Assembly (NCBI RefSeq): GCF_900130125.1
Contig: NZ_FQXY01000009.1
Span: forward strand, 186,001 to 250,000
DNA: 64,000 bases
Direction: 5' to 3'
Origin: Bacteroides congonensis
GTDB taxonomy: Bacteria > Bacteroidota > Bacteroidia > Bacteroidales > Bacteroidaceae
How positions within the stretch are numbered: position 1 is the first letter of the stretch; each line of letters opens with the position of its first letter. Of the stretch, positions 25,416 to 34,981 are shown one piece after another. Below the pieces are notes generated by a model. That model saw only the letters and a list, made by a program, of their open reading frames with translations, searched no databases and was not told the DNA's origin. Made by a program: the position numbers and the translations under genes.

Positions 25416-27617
25416 ATGATGAAAAGAAAAAAAATATTCCGTATTAGTATTGCTTTCCTTGCTGCAACGTCGTTGGTTTCATGTAGTGACCAGTTTATGC
25501 AAGATAAGCAAAATTATGACAGCACTACTACCGATGCTTATAATTATTGGAGTGGGGCGCTGGCACGTGTAGCAGATGTTTATAAGGTATGTCTGCCCGA
25601 TCCTAAGGGTGTTCCTAGTGCTATGTTTAACAGTACCGGTTTGGCGGATGATCAGTCAAAGTCGACCGAAGAATATAGTGGATTTAGTGCTTTTGTTGAT
25701 CCTCTCAAGCCGTTGACGTATCAAACCGGAAATAATCCTGTGCCTGATTATTTTGAGGGTACGAAAGGAGATCCTATCACTTCGGCTTACGGACGTATTC
25801 GTAATATCAATGATGCTATTGCAGGTATTGAGGGCAGTACACTTTCGCAGGATGAAAAGAATGAGTTGTTGGGACAGGTTTATTTCTTCCGTGCATGGTG
25901 CTATTATAATCTGGTGAAGTGGTATGGCGGTGTGCCTATTATTACAGAAGTACAAGAACCGGTCGAAAGTTCAGTCACTCCCCGTTCCTCTGCGAAGGAC
26001 TGTTTCGATTTTATTTGTGATGATTTGGAAAAAGCCGAGACGATGTTGGCTCCATTTACAGGGGCAGGTCAATGGATGACAGGTGACAATTACGGTCGTG
26101 TTACTTCCGGTACGGCAGTTGCTTTGCTGGGGCGTGTGCGTCTACTTTATGCCAGTCCGTTGTTCAATCGTTCCAATGATGAGAACCGTTGGAAACAGGC
26201 TTATACTGACATTAAAAGATCGATTGACGTGTTGGCGGCTGCCGGCTACGGATTAGCAAATGAAACTCCGGGAGCGAATGCTTCCAACTGGGCTAAGATT
26301 TTTACAGAAGTTCCGAGTAAGGAAGCGGTATTTGTGACACTTCACAACACGCTCACAGAAGGTACTCCCGATTATCGTAAAAACAACACATGGGAGCAGG
26401 GAATCCGCCCATCCAATGCTTTGGGTGGGGGAGGCAAAACTCCTTCTGCCATGTTGGTGGATATGTTCCCTATGTCCGATGGTAAGATACCTGCTACGTG
26501 CAACACATACACTACGCTGACAAAATCAGCCGTAACTTACGATCCTCAGTTTCCTTTTATCAATCGTGATCCACGTTTTTATCGTACGTTCGCTTTCCCA
26601 GGGGTCCGTTGGGCATTCAACGGTGACCCACGCCTGTCGGAAAATCAAAACCCGTATGATGGATCCAGTTATGAACTTTGGAATTACACATGGTATACTG
26701 ATGCGGCTTACGTAGATGATATTGAAGCAAACAGTGATGTTACGTATGGTGCCGATGCTCTTTTAAAGAATGTGAAAGGTTTTTATGTCCGTAAACGTTC
26801 AGATGATAGAGATGTCAATTCGACTTCACGTTATGTTTTCGCAACTTCTGGAGGATTCACCCGTTCGGCTGCCCCGTATATGGAAATCAGATATGCTGAA
26901 GTATTGCTCAATTATGCGGAAGCGGCATGTAATGCAGGCGAATTAGGCGTTGCTGTTGACCAATTGCAAAAAATCCGCGCCCGTGTTGGCTATACTGCCG
27001 AAAATAATTTTGGACTGGAAGTGGATTTAGGCAGTGATCAGGCAAAGTGTATGGCTGCCATTTTGTATGAACGTCAGATAGAGTTGGCTTATGAAGGCAA
27101 GCGTTTCGATGATATGCGCCGTTGGATGCTGTTTGACGGTGGAGCTGTTCTGCCAGATGGAGCGCCTGCCACTTGGAAGTTGACCGGTTGGGGTGGAAAT
27201 ACTTGTACCTATCTTGGTTTCAAACCGATGAACGGACAACGTCGTGAGAATCTTGAATTCCGCGTGAATATTGACGGAGGTAATGGAGTTGGAGTGGGTG
27301 GAACAACTGTTGATTCCGATCCGTTAGTAAAAGTTGGGGTTACCCGTCCAGCAGCAATGGATTTGAGGAAAGATCTTGCTGGTGAACAAGAACGATTGAA
27401 AGCTTTCTATAAAGATAATCTAATTCGTAAAACAAAGAAAGGTGATTCTTATGACGACAGCCATTCCGAACTGTATATAACTTTCCTTCCGAGGTACTAT
27501 TTACTTGGTTTCAATCAAGGCATTCAAAGTAATAATGATGCACTACCGCAAACGATTGGCTGGGGTGACTACTTGAACGGTGGGGCAAACGGAACTTTTG
27601 ACCCGTTGGCTGAATAA
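25416..27617 (+). CDS. SusD/RagB-family lipoprotein (pectin locus)
   Basis: A 733-residue lipoprotein (signal ending SLVSC), longer than the ~550-650 usual for SusD. It has the classical SusD core: YFFRAWCYYNLVKWYGGVPI in the TPR region, TAVALLGRVRLLYASPLFN and YAEVLLNYAEAACNAG, with an ILYERQIELAYEGKRFDDMRRW segment near the end. It binds glycan above the SusC barrel and starts 9 bp after it. A terminator follows at 27659, so the three-gene unit binding protein-SusC-SusD is probably separate from the enzymes downstream. Confidence 0.95.
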   Translation: MMKRKKIFRISIAFLAATSLVSCSDQFMQDKQNYDSTTTDAYNYWSGALARVADVYKVCLPDPKGVPSAMFNSTGLADDQSKSTEEYSGFSAFVDPLKPLTYQTGNNPVPDYFEGTKGDPITSAYGRIRNINDAIAGIEGSTLSQDEKNELLGQVYFFRAWCYYNLVKWYGGVPIITEVQEPVESSVTPRSSAKDCFDFICDDLEKAETMLAPFTGAGQWMTGDNYGRVTSGTAVALLGRVRLLYASPLFNRSNDENRWKQAYTDIKRSIDVLAAAGYGLANETPGANASNWAKIFTEVPSKEAVFVTLHNTLTEGTPDYRKNNTWEQGIRPSNALGGGGKTPSAMLVDMFPMSDGKIPATCNTYTTLTKSAVTYDPQFPFINRDPRFYRTFAFPGVRWAFNGDPRLSENQNPYDGSSYELWNYTWYTDAAYVDDIEANSDVTYGADALLKNVKGFYVRKRSDDRDVNSTSRYVFATSGGFTRSAAPYMEIRYAEVLLNYAEAACNAGELGVAVDQLQKIRARVGYTAENNFGLEVDLGSDQAKCMAAILYERQIELAYEGKRFDDMRRWMLFDGGAVLPDGAPATWKLTGWGGNTCTYLGFKPMNGQRRENLEFRVNIDGGNGVGVGGTTVDSDPLVKVGVTRPAAMDLRKDLAGEQERLKAFYKDNLIRKTKKGDSYDDSHSELYITFLPRYYLLGFNQGIQSNNDALPQTIGWGDYLNGGANGTFDPLAE

Positions 27618-27658
27618 ATGCCCTCGAACTCATTCCTTGTAAAGGACTGAAAATATAG

Positions 27659-27720
27659 AAAATTGCCATTTCCTGTTCTTTTTGAAAAGAAGAAGACGGG
27701 AAGTGGCAATTTTTATTTTT
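27659..27720 (+). terminator. Terminator-like hairpin after susD
   Basis: Arms AAAATTGCCATTTCC (27659-27673) and GGAAGTGGCAATTTT (27699-27713) pair with one G-T and are followed by T-rich DNA. The 25-base loop is long for a terminator but the T tract is good. Confidence 0.75.
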
Positions 27721-27750
27721 TTTATTCCGAATATTCCTGATAAAATATCT

Positions 27751-27758
27751 TATATTTG
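27751..27758 (+). promoter_or_regulatory. -7 promoter box TATATTTG before the pectate lyase
   Basis: A perfect TAnnTTTG lies 131 bp before the ATG at 27889 and just after a terminator. No TTTG lies 19-21 bp further upstream. The predicted untranslated leader is about 120 bases. Confidence 0.5.
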
Positions 27759-27888
27759 CTTTTATCAACCTTAGTAATAAAATAGGTGGAAAGAAGAAAT
27801 TTTGTTTCTCCTTACTGATTACAAATCTTTTTCTCTTTCGTCTTATTATTGTATTTTTGAATTAACAACTTCACAAAACCAAATAGAA

Positions 27889-29628
27889 ATGAAGAAGAAG
27901 CATCTATTTTTAGCAGCTTTTGCTGCAACAATGTTGACTCCGACCATTGCATGGGCACAATACCCGCAAATATCCGGCGAAGCCAAAGAAAACTATACGA
28001 AAATGATGGCTGAAGAGCGGAAACGTTCTGACGAAGCATGGGCGAAAGCGTTGCCGATAGTACAAAAAGAAGCCAGGGAAGGACGTCCATATATACCTTG
28101 GGCAGGTCGTCCGTATGATTTGCCACAGGCTGATATTCCTTCCTTCCCGGGTGCTGAAGGTGGTGGTATGTACAGTTTCGGTGGTCGTGGCGGTAAAGTG
28201 ATTACTGTAACAAATCTGAATGACCGCGGACCGGGTTCTTTTCGTGAGGCATGCGAAACAGGTGGCGCTCGTATTATCGTATTCAATGTTGCCGGTATCA
28301 TCCGTCTGGAATCACCGATTATCGTCCGTGCCCCTTACGTAACTATTGCAGGACAGACAGCTCCGGGGGATGGTGTTTGTATTGCCGGCGAATCATTTTG
28401 GGTAGATACTCATGATGTCGTAGTCCGTCACATGCGTTTCCGCCGTGGAGAAACGAAAGTATGGCATCGCGATGACTCTTTCGGAGGTAACCCTGTTGGT
28501 AATATAATGATCGACCACTGTTCCTGTACTTGGGGACTGGATGAGAATATTTCTTTCTATCGTCATATGTATGATCCGAGTGAAGGACAATATGAAAGCA
28601 AAGATTTGAAACTTCCTACTGTAAACGTAACTATTCAGAATACCATCTCGGCAAAAGCGTTGGATACATACAATCATGCATTTGGTAGTACATTAGGAGG
28701 TGAAAATTGTGCATTTGCCCGTAACCTTTGGGCTAGTAACTCAGGACGTAACCCTTCTATTGGTTGGAATGGTATATTCAATTTCGTTAATAATGTAGTA
28801 TTCAACTGGGTTCATCGTTCTTCTGATGGAGGTGATTATACGGCTATGTTCAATATGATTAACAATTACTACAAACCGGGACCTGCTACTCCAAAAGATT
28901 CTAATGTAGGACATCGTATCTTGAAACCGGAAGCTGGACGTAGCAAGTTGGATCACAAAGAATACGGACGTGTTTACGCTGACGGAAATATCATGGAAGG
29001 CTATCCCGAAATAACTAAAGACAACTGGAATGGCGGCATTCAGATTGAAACCCAGCCGAACACTGACGGATATACTGAATATATGCGTAGCTATCAGCCG
29101 TTCGAAATGCCGTATATCAACATTATGGGGGCTAAAGACGCTTACGATTATGTATTGAAACATGTAGGCGCGAATATTCCTTGTCGTGATATTGTAGACG
29201 AACGAGTAATTGAGGAAGTAAGAACAGGTATCCCTTATTATGAAAAGAAACTTCCGAAAGATGCTTATGGTGATTTGACTGGTTTGTCTCCCAAGTCAAT
29301 GGGCGAAGACGGACAGTTCAAGTATCGCCGTTTACCGAAAGACTCTTATAAGCAAGGTATTATTACTGATATTCGTCAAATGGGTGGTTATCCTGAATAC
29401 AAAGGTACTCCGTATGTGGATACAGATGGCGACGGAATGCCGGATGAATGGGAAATAGCTAACGGATTGAATCCGAACGATCCGAGCGACGCCAATAAAG
29501 ATTGTACGGGTGACGGATACACTAATATTGAAAAATACATCAATGGTATCAGCACGAAACACAAAGTAAACTGGCGTGATTTAAAAAACAACTACGATAC
29601 TTTGGCTGAAAAAGGAAAATTAATGTAA
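27889..29628 (+). CDS. PL1-family pectate lyase with C-terminal calcium-binding repeat
   Basis: A secreted polysaccharide lyase of about 579 residues. The start is set at 27889 (signal peptide MKKKHLFLAAF... ending AWAQ); an upstream in-frame ATG at 27802 would bury the signal. The core begins SFPGAEGGGMYSFGGRGG and forms a right-handed beta-helix. VVVRHMRFRRGE and IMIDHCSCTWGLDENIS are typical of PL1 and carry the Ca2+/catalytic region. The last ~60 residues (DTDGDGMPDEWEIANGLNP) form an EF-hand/thrombospondin-3-like calcium repeat. It would cut the homogalacturonan backbone that carries RG-II side chains. It heads a second transcript with the enzymes that follow. Confidence 0.93.
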   Translation: MKKKHLFLAAFAATMLTPTIAWAQYPQISGEAKENYTKMMAEERKRSDEAWAKALPIVQKEAREGRPYIPWAGRPYDLPQADIPSFPGAEGGGMYSFGGRGGKVITVTNLNDRGPGSFREACETGGARIIVFNVAGIIRLESPIIVRAPYVTIAGQTAPGDGVCIAGESFWVDTHDVVVRHMRFRRGETKVWHRDDSFGGNPVGNIMIDHCSCTWGLDENISFYRHMYDPSEGQYESKDLKLPTVNVTIQNTISAKALDTYNHAFGSTLGGENCAFARNLWASNSGRNPSIGWNGIFNFVNNVVFNWVHRSSDGGDYTAMFNMINNYYKPGPATPKDSNVGHRILKPEAGRSKLDHKEYGRVYADGNIMEGYPEITKDNWNGGIQIETQPNTDGYTEYMRSYQPFEMPYINIMGAKDAYDYVLKHVGANIPCRDIVDERVIEEVRTGIPYYEKKLPKDAYGDLTGLSPKSMGEDGQFKYRRLPKDSYKQGIITDIRQMGGYPEYKGTPYVDTDGDGMPDEWEIANGLNPNDPSDANKDCTGDGYTNIEKYINGISTKHKVNWRDLKNNYDTLAEKGKLM

Positions 29629-29688
29629 TCGCCGGCAAGGTGCCGGAGCCAAGTTTTCTTTCGGTATCCTACTTTAAAAACAAAATCA

Positions 29689-30357
29689 ATGAAAAAGATA
29701 TTAATAATTTCTCTACTGTTGCTTTGCGGCTGGATGTCTGCCGGGGCAGTTGACTTGAACAAAGAAAACCGTGACCCCAAATATGTGGAATCTATCATCA
29801 ATCGTTCACAGAAGATTGTCGATAAACTTGGGATTACAGATGCAAAGATAGCTGAAGATGTCCGCAATATCATTGCCAACCGTTATTTCGAGTTGAACGA
29901 TATTTATGAAGTACGTGACGCAAAAGTCAAGAAAGTAAAAGAATCGGGACTGACCGGCGACACTAAGACTGAAGCGTTGAAAGCTGTCGAAAATGAAAAG
30001 GATGCAGCATTATATCGTTCTCATTTCGCATTTCCGGCGAATTTATCTCTTTTCCTTGACGAGAAACAGATAGAAGCTGTGAAAGACGGCATGACCTACG
30101 GAGTGGTGAAAGTGACATATGATTCGCATCTTGATATGATTCCGACTTTGAAAGAAGAAGAAAAGGCACAAATTTATGCATGGCTGATAGAAGCCCGTGA
30201 ATTTGCCTTGGATGCGGAAAATTCAAATAAGAAACACGCAGCTTTCGGAAAATATAAAGGACGTATCAATAATTATCTGGCTAAACGCGGATACGACCTG
30301 AAGAAAGAACGTGAAGAATGGTACAAACGTGTGAAAGCACGTGGAGGATCTTTATAA
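29689..30357 (+). CDS. DUF3826 secreted helical protein
   Basis: A 222-residue exported protein with a signal peptide (ILIISLLLLCGWMSAGA). The rest is predicted to be helical and charged, with the DUF3826 pattern: LFLDEKQIEAVKDGMTYG, IPTLKEEEKAQIYAWLIEARE and a lysine-rich end. The function is unknown; the family is recurrent in Bacteroides pectin loci. It follows the pectate lyase by 60 bp, with a tiny CCGGCA/TGCCGG hairpin (29632-29646) in the gap. A related region ends the esterase at 39414-41378. Confidence 0.85.
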   Translation: MKKILIISLLLLCGWMSAGAVDLNKENRDPKYVESIINRSQKIVDKLGITDAKIAEDVRNIIANRYFELNDIYEVRDAKVKKVKESGLTGDTKTEALKAVENEKDAALYRSHFAFPANLSLFLDEKQIEAVKDGMTYGVVKVTYDSHLDMIPTLKEEEKAQIYAWLIEAREFALDAENSNKKHAAFGKYKGRINNYLAKRGYDLKKEREEWYKRVKARGGSL

Positions 30358-30398
30358 GATTCGCACCCATAATTAAATGGTTAGTTTGTTTGATGACG

Positions 30399-30432
30399 GA
30401 AAGGGTGGCTCGGAGAGTCGCCCTTTTCTCGT
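30399..30432 (+). terminator. Weak terminator after DUF3826
   Basis: The stem AAAGGGTGGCTC / GAGTCGCCCTTT contains G-T pairs and a short loop and is followed by TCTCG, not a full T tract. It may only attenuate transcription. Confidence 0.5.
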
Positions 30433-30534
30433 AAATATATTTATAATCTGATGAATCTTGAATCTGTTTGAGTACAAATCAGGGCTTTTATCGTCTTTTC
30501 CATATAAAGGATACAATTATTGATTATAATAGAA

Positions 30535-31464
30535 ATGAAAAAGTTAAGAAATACATTAGCCGCAATAGGTATTTTGTTCCTGGTTTCTTGTGGGGGAAGC
30601 AGAGACTATTATATGTTCACTTCATTCCACGAACCGGCTGACGAGGGGTTAAGATATTTATATAGCGAAGATGGAATGCATTGGGACAGTATCCCCGGAG
30701 TTTGGCTGAAGCCGGAACTGGGACAGCATCAACTGATGCGCGACCCTTCCATGGTGCGTACTCCTGACGGGACTTTCCATTTAGTCTGGACTACGAGTTG
30801 GAAAGGTGATTTGGGCTTTGGTTATGCAAATTCCAAGGATTTGGTTCACTGGTCGGAACAACAGATGGTTCCTGTCATGGCAGATGAACCGACCACCGTT
30901 AACGTATGGGCTCCGGAGATTTTCTATGATGATGATAGTGAGCAGTTTATGGTGGTATGGGCTTCTTGCGTCCCCGGTCGTTTCGAGAAAGGGATAGAGG
31001 AAGAAAACAATAATCATCGGTTGTATTATATCACAACGAAAGATTTTAAGACAGTTTCAAAAGCGAAAGTTCTATATGATCCGGGCTTTAGCACCATTGA
31101 CGCCGTTCTTGTGAAACGGGCTAAGAATGATTATGTGATGGTGCTCAAAGATAACACCCGCCCTGAACGTAACCTGAAGATCGCTTTTGCAGATTCACTG
31201 ACAGGACCCTATTCGCCTGCATCACAGCCGTTCACCGAATCCTTTGTCGAAGGGCCGACCGTAGAAAAGATAGGAGAGGACTATCTCATTTATTTTGATG
31301 TATATAAGAAGAAAATATACGGTGCTATGCGCACAAAGGACTTTAAGAATTTTACCGATATAACGAATGATGTAAGCGTACCTGCCGGACATAAACACGG
31401 AACAATTTTCAAGGCGCCGGAATCCGTCGTTAAAACGCTTCTGAAAATGTCAAATGACCGATAA
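30535..31464 (+). CDS. GH43-like five-bladed beta-propeller lipoprotein
   Basis: About 309 residues from the ATG at 30535, which gives a good lipoprotein signal (LFLVSCGG); the upstream in-frame start at 30520 does not improve it. Propeller signatures of GH43-like enzymes are present: LMRDPSMVRTPDG (first catalytic Asp), VNVWAPEIFYDDD and SFVEGPTVEK (the Glu expected as acid). Family members are mostly arabinosidases or xylosidases. The subfamily was not recognised, and an inactive or GH117-like propeller cannot be excluded. The locus suggests a role on RG-II or arabinose-bearing pectin. Confidence 0.7.
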   Translation: MKKLRNTLAAIGILFLVSCGGSRDYYMFTSFHEPADEGLRYLYSEDGMHWDSIPGVWLKPELGQHQLMRDPSMVRTPDGTFHLVWTTSWKGDLGFGYANSKDLVHWSEQQMVPVMADEPTTVNVWAPEIFYDDDSEQFMVVWASCVPGRFEKGIEEENNNHRLYYITTKDFKTVSKAKVLYDPGFSTIDAVLVKRAKNDYVMVLKDNTRPERNLKIAFADSLTGPYSPASQPFTESFVEGPTVEKIGEDYLIYFDVYKKKIYGAMRTKDFKNFTDITNDVSVPAGHKHGTIFKAPESVVKTLLKMSNDR

Positions 31465-31550
31465 TTCCGGAAAGACACAAAGAATAATCAGTGTCAATCC
31501 ATGTAATCTGTGGTGAAATCAAAGAAACAAATTAAAACCTGAAATAGATC

Positions 31551-34500
31551 ATGAACAACTCTACCAAGATTCTCTTTGCACTGGCTGCCGGATGGCTGAC
31601 AGCTACAGTTACAGCACAAGACAGAATCCATTACACAGGAAAGGAACTCTCAAATCCTACTTATCATGACGGACAACTGTCACCGGTGGTAGGAGTACAT
31701 AATATTCAATTGGTGCGTGCAAACCGCGAAAATCCTGATGCCTCTAACGGCAATGGGTGGACTTACAATCATCAGCCGATGCTGGCGTATTGGAACGGAC
31801 AATTCTATTATCAATATCTGGCCGATCCTTCGGACGAACACGTCCCGCCATCCCAAACTTTCCTGATGACATCCAAAGATGGTTATCAATGGACAAATCC
31901 CGAGATTGTATTTCCACCGTATAAAGTACCGGATGGATATGCCAAAGAATCCCGTCCGGGGATGCAGGCAAAAGACCTGATTGCTATCATGCACCAACGT
32001 GTAGGCTTCTATGTCTCCAAATCCGGCCGTTTGATAACGATGGGAAATTACGGAGTTGCTCTGGATAAGAAAGACGACCCGAATGATGGAAACGGCATCG
32101 GTCGCGTAGTGCGTGAGATAAAGAAAGACGGTTCGTTCGGACCTATTCATTTCATTTATTATAATCACGGATTTAACGAAAAGAACACCGACTATCCGTA
32201 TTTCAAAAAAAGTAAAGACCGCGAATTTGTGAAAGCCTGTCAGGAGATTCTTGACAATCCCCTGTATATGATGCAATGGGTGGAAGAAGCAGATCGTGAA
32301 GATCCTATTATCCCATTGAAGAAAGGATATAAGGCATTCAACTGCTACACACTACCCGACGGAAGAATTGCCAGTCTTTGGAAACACGCGTTGACTTCTA
32401 TCAGTGAAGATGGTGGGCACACTTGGGCGGAACCCGTGCTTCGTGCAAAAGGTTTTGTTAATAGCAATGCGAAAATATGGGGACAACGTTTAAGTGATGG
32501 TACATATGCTACCGTATATAATCCATCGGAATTCCGTTGGCCGCTTGCTATCTCATTGAGTAAGGACGGACTGGAATATACAACGCTGAATTTGGTGCAT
32601 GGTGAAATCACCCCGATGCGTTATGGTGGAAATTATAAATCATATGGCCCCCAATATCCTCGTGGCATACAAGAGGGAAACGGAGTACCTGCGGATGGTG
32701 ACTTGTGGGTTTCTTATAGTGTGAATAAAGAAGATATGTGGATTTCTCGTATTCCCGTGCCGGTGGAACTCAATGCTTCGTCACATGCCGATGATGACTT
32801 CTCGAAATCAAAAGCGATTGCGGAACTTACCGATTGGAATATTTATTCTCCCGTTTGGGCTCCGGTTTCTTTGGATGGACAATGGCTGAGACTTCAAGAC
32901 AAAGATCCGTTTGATTACGCGAAAGTGGAACGGAAAATTCCTGCTTCTAAAGAATTGAAAGTCTCATTCGATTTGCAGGCCGGACAAAATGATAAAGGCA
33001 CACTTCAGATAGAATTTCTGGATGAGAACGGAATTGCCTGTTCCCGTATGGAGCTGACCAATGATGGTATTTTCCGCATGAAAGGCGGCTCCCGTTTCGC
33101 GAATATGATGAAATATGAAGCAGGAAAGAACTATCACGTAGAAGCTGTCCTTTCAACGACAGATCGTAATATCCAGGTATATGTAGACGGCAAAAGAGTA
33201 GGGTTGCGTATGTTCTATGCACCGGTAGCGAGTGTCGAAAGAATAGCTTTCCGTACAGGTGTGCCACGTACTTTCCCGACGGTAGATACTCCCGCCGACC
33301 AGACTTATGATCTGCCAAACGCAGGCGGGCAGGAACCTTTGGTTGAATATCGCATAGCCAATGTGAAAACATCTTCTACGGACAAGGATGCGTCATCCGC
33401 TTTTCTGAAGTATGCGGATTTCAGTCATTACGTAGATTATTTCAATGGAATGGAAGATGAGAATATCATCCAAGCTATACCTAATGCTCAGGCTTCGGAG
33501 TGGATGGAAGAGAATATTCCTTTGTTTGAATGTCCGCAACGCAATTTCGAAGAAATGTATTATTACCGTTGGTGGTCATTGCGCAAGCATATCAAGGAAA
33601 CTCCCGTTGGATATGGCATGACGGAATTTTTGGTTCAACGTTCCTATTCGGATAAATACAATCTGATTGCCTGCGCCATCGGGCATCATATTTACGAAAG
33701 CCGCTGGCTGCGTGACCCGAAATATTTGGATCAGATAATCCATACTTGGTATCGCGGTAATGAAGGCGGCCCGATGAAGAAAATGGATAAGTTCAGTTCA
33801 TGGAATGCAGATGCAGTATTGGCACGATATATGGTAGACGGTGATAAAGACTTCATGCTGGATATGAAGAAAGATCTGGAAACCGAATATCAACGTTGGG
33901 AACGTACCAACCGTTTGAAAAACGGGCTTTATTGGCAGGGGGACGTGCAAGACGGTATGGAAGAATCCATCAGTGGCGGTCGTAAAAAGAAATATGCCCG
34001 TCCGACAATTAATAGTTATATGTATGGCAACGCGAAAGCACTTTCATTGATGGGAATCCTTTCCGGTGATGAGGGGGCGGCTATGAGATATGGAATGAAG
34101 GCAGATACGCTGAAAACTTTAGTGGATACTGAATTGTGGAATACACGTCACCAGTTCTTCGAGACGATGCGTACGGATTCTTCAGCTAATGTCCGTGAAG
34201 CTATCGGTTACATTCCATGGTACTTCAATTTACCTGATACGGCGAAGAAATACGAAGTTGCCTGGAAAGAGATTATGGACGAAAAAGGCTTCTCTGCTCC
34301 TTACGGTCTGACTACCGCCGAACGTCGCCATCCTGAATTCCGTACGCGTGGAGTGGGCAAATGCGAATGGGACGGAGCTATCTGGCCGTTCGCTTCTGCA
34401 CAGACGTTGACGGCAATGGCTAACTTTATGGATAATTATCCGCAGACTGTATTGTCCGACAGTGTATATTTCCGTCAAATGGAACTGTATGTAGAATCAC

Positions 34501-34871
34501 AATATCACCGTGGACGTCCGTATATCGGCGAATATTTGGATGAAGTGACAGGTTATTGGCTGAAAGGAGATCAGGAACGTAGCCGCTATTATAATCATTC
34601 TACTTTCAATGACTTGATGATTACAGGATTGATCGGGCTGCGTCCGCGTTTGGATAATACGATAGAGGTGAATCCGTTGATTCCGGCAGATAAATGGGAT
34701 TGGTTCTGTTTGGATAATGTATTGTATCATGGGCATAATCTGACCATTCTTTGGGATAAGAATGGCGACCGCTATCATTATGGAAAGGGATTACGTATTT
34801 TTGTCGATGGCAAAGAAGTGGGACATGCGGATACATTGACAAAAGTCGTTTGCGAGAATGCTTTAAAGTAG
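31551..34871 (+). CDS. Two-module glycosidase: beta-propeller plus (alpha/alpha)6 barrel, GH143-GH142-like
   Basis: A 1,106-residue secreted protein (signal peptide ending ATVTAQ). About 25-410 is a sialidase-like beta-propeller (QTFLMTSKDGYQWTNPE; HALTSISEDGGHTWAEP are Asp-box-like). About 415-590 is a lectin-like sandwich. About 600-1090 is an (alpha/alpha)6 barrel of the glucosidase-I/MGH1 kind (KFSSWNADAVLARYMVDGDK; RGVGKCEWDGAIWPFASAQT; NHSTFNDLMITGLIGL). Size, order and locus recall the B. thetaiotaomicron RG-II enzyme BT1020, with GH143 (DHA hydrolase) and GH142 (beta-L-arabinofuranosidase) modules that dismantle a side chain. I recognise this from architecture and context, not from an alignment. 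Confidence 0.68.
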   Translation: MNNSTKILFALAAGWLTATVTAQDRIHYTGKELSNPTYHDGQLSPVVGVHNIQLVRANRENPDASNGNGWTYNHQPMLAYWNGQFYYQYLADPSDEHVPPSQTFLMTSKDGYQWTNPEIVFPPYKVPDGYAKESRPGMQAKDLIAIMHQRVGFYVSKSGRLITMGNYGVALDKKDDPNDGNGIGRVVREIKKDGSFGPIHFIYYNHGFNEKNTDYPYFKKSKDREFVKACQEILDNPLYMMQWVEEADREDPIIPLKKGYKAFNCYTLPDGRIASLWKHALTSISEDGGHTWAEPVLRAKGFVNSNAKIWGQRLSDGTYATVYNPSEFRWPLAISLSKDGLEYTTLNLVHGEITPMRYGGNYKSYGPQYPRGIQEGNGVPADGDLWVSYSVNKEDMWISRIPVPVELNASSHADDDFSKSKAIAELTDWNIYSPVWAPVSLDGQWLRLQDKDPFDYAKVERKIPASKELKVSFDLQAGQNDKGTLQIEFLDENGIACSRMELTNDGIFRMKGGSRFANMMKYEAGKNYHVEAVLSTTDRNIQVYVDGKRVGLRMFYAPVASVERIAFRTGVPRTFPTVDTPADQTYDLPNAGGQEPLVEYRIANVKTSSTDKDASSAFLKYADFSHYVDYFNGMEDENIIQAIPNAQASEWMEENIPLFECPQRNFEEMYYYRWWSLRKHIKETPVGYGMTEFLVQRSYSDKYNLIACAIGHHIYESRWLRDPKYLDQIIHTWYRGNEGGPMKKMDKFSSWNADAVLARYMVDGDKDFMLDMKKDLETEYQRWERTNRLKNGLYWQGDVQDGMEESISGGRKKKYARPTINSYMYGNAKALSLMGILSGDEGAAMRYGMKADTLKTLVDTELWNTRHQFFETMRTDSSANVREAIGYIPWYFNLPDTAKKYEVAWKEIMDEKGFSAPYGLTTAERRHPEFRTRGVGKCEWDGAIWPFASAQTLTAMANFMDNYPQTVLSDSVYFRQMELYVESQYHRGRPYIGEYLDEVTGYWLKGDQERSRYYNHSTFNDLMITGLIGLRPRLDNTIEVNPLIPADKWDWFCLDNVLYHGHNLTILWDKNGDRYHYGKGLRIFVDGKEVGHADTLTKVVCENALK

Positions 34872-34890
34872 ATACAAATCATATATTTCT

Positions 34891-34958
34891 GACAGAAGAA
34901 CAAAAGTTTTTATAACTATTTATTGATTACTGAATATCTGTTCTTTTGTTCTTCTGTC
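34891..34958. repeat. 16-bp perfect inverted repeat in the gap before GH78
   Basis: GACAGAAGAACAAAAG (34891-34906) and its exact complement (34943-34958) enclose a 36-base AT-rich loop, 24 bp before the GH78 ATG. No T tract follows, so it is not a standard terminator. It could be an mRNA-stabilising or translation-controlling hairpin between two glycosidase genes. Confidence 0.75.
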
Positions 34959-34981
34959 TAATAAAGAAAGGAAAACGAATA

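Noticed and set aside
27802..27888. Longer start for the pectate lyase
   Set aside because: It would put 29 residues before a classical signal peptide; the ATG at 27889 fits better.
31680..32276. 198-codon minus-strand open frame
   Set aside because: It lies fully inside the two-module glycosidase on the other strand and shows no domain or signal; other antisense frames over glycosidase genes were dropped for the same reason.
34891..34958. Rho-independent terminator before GH78
   Set aside because: The stem is perfect but the loop is 36 bases and no T tract follows.
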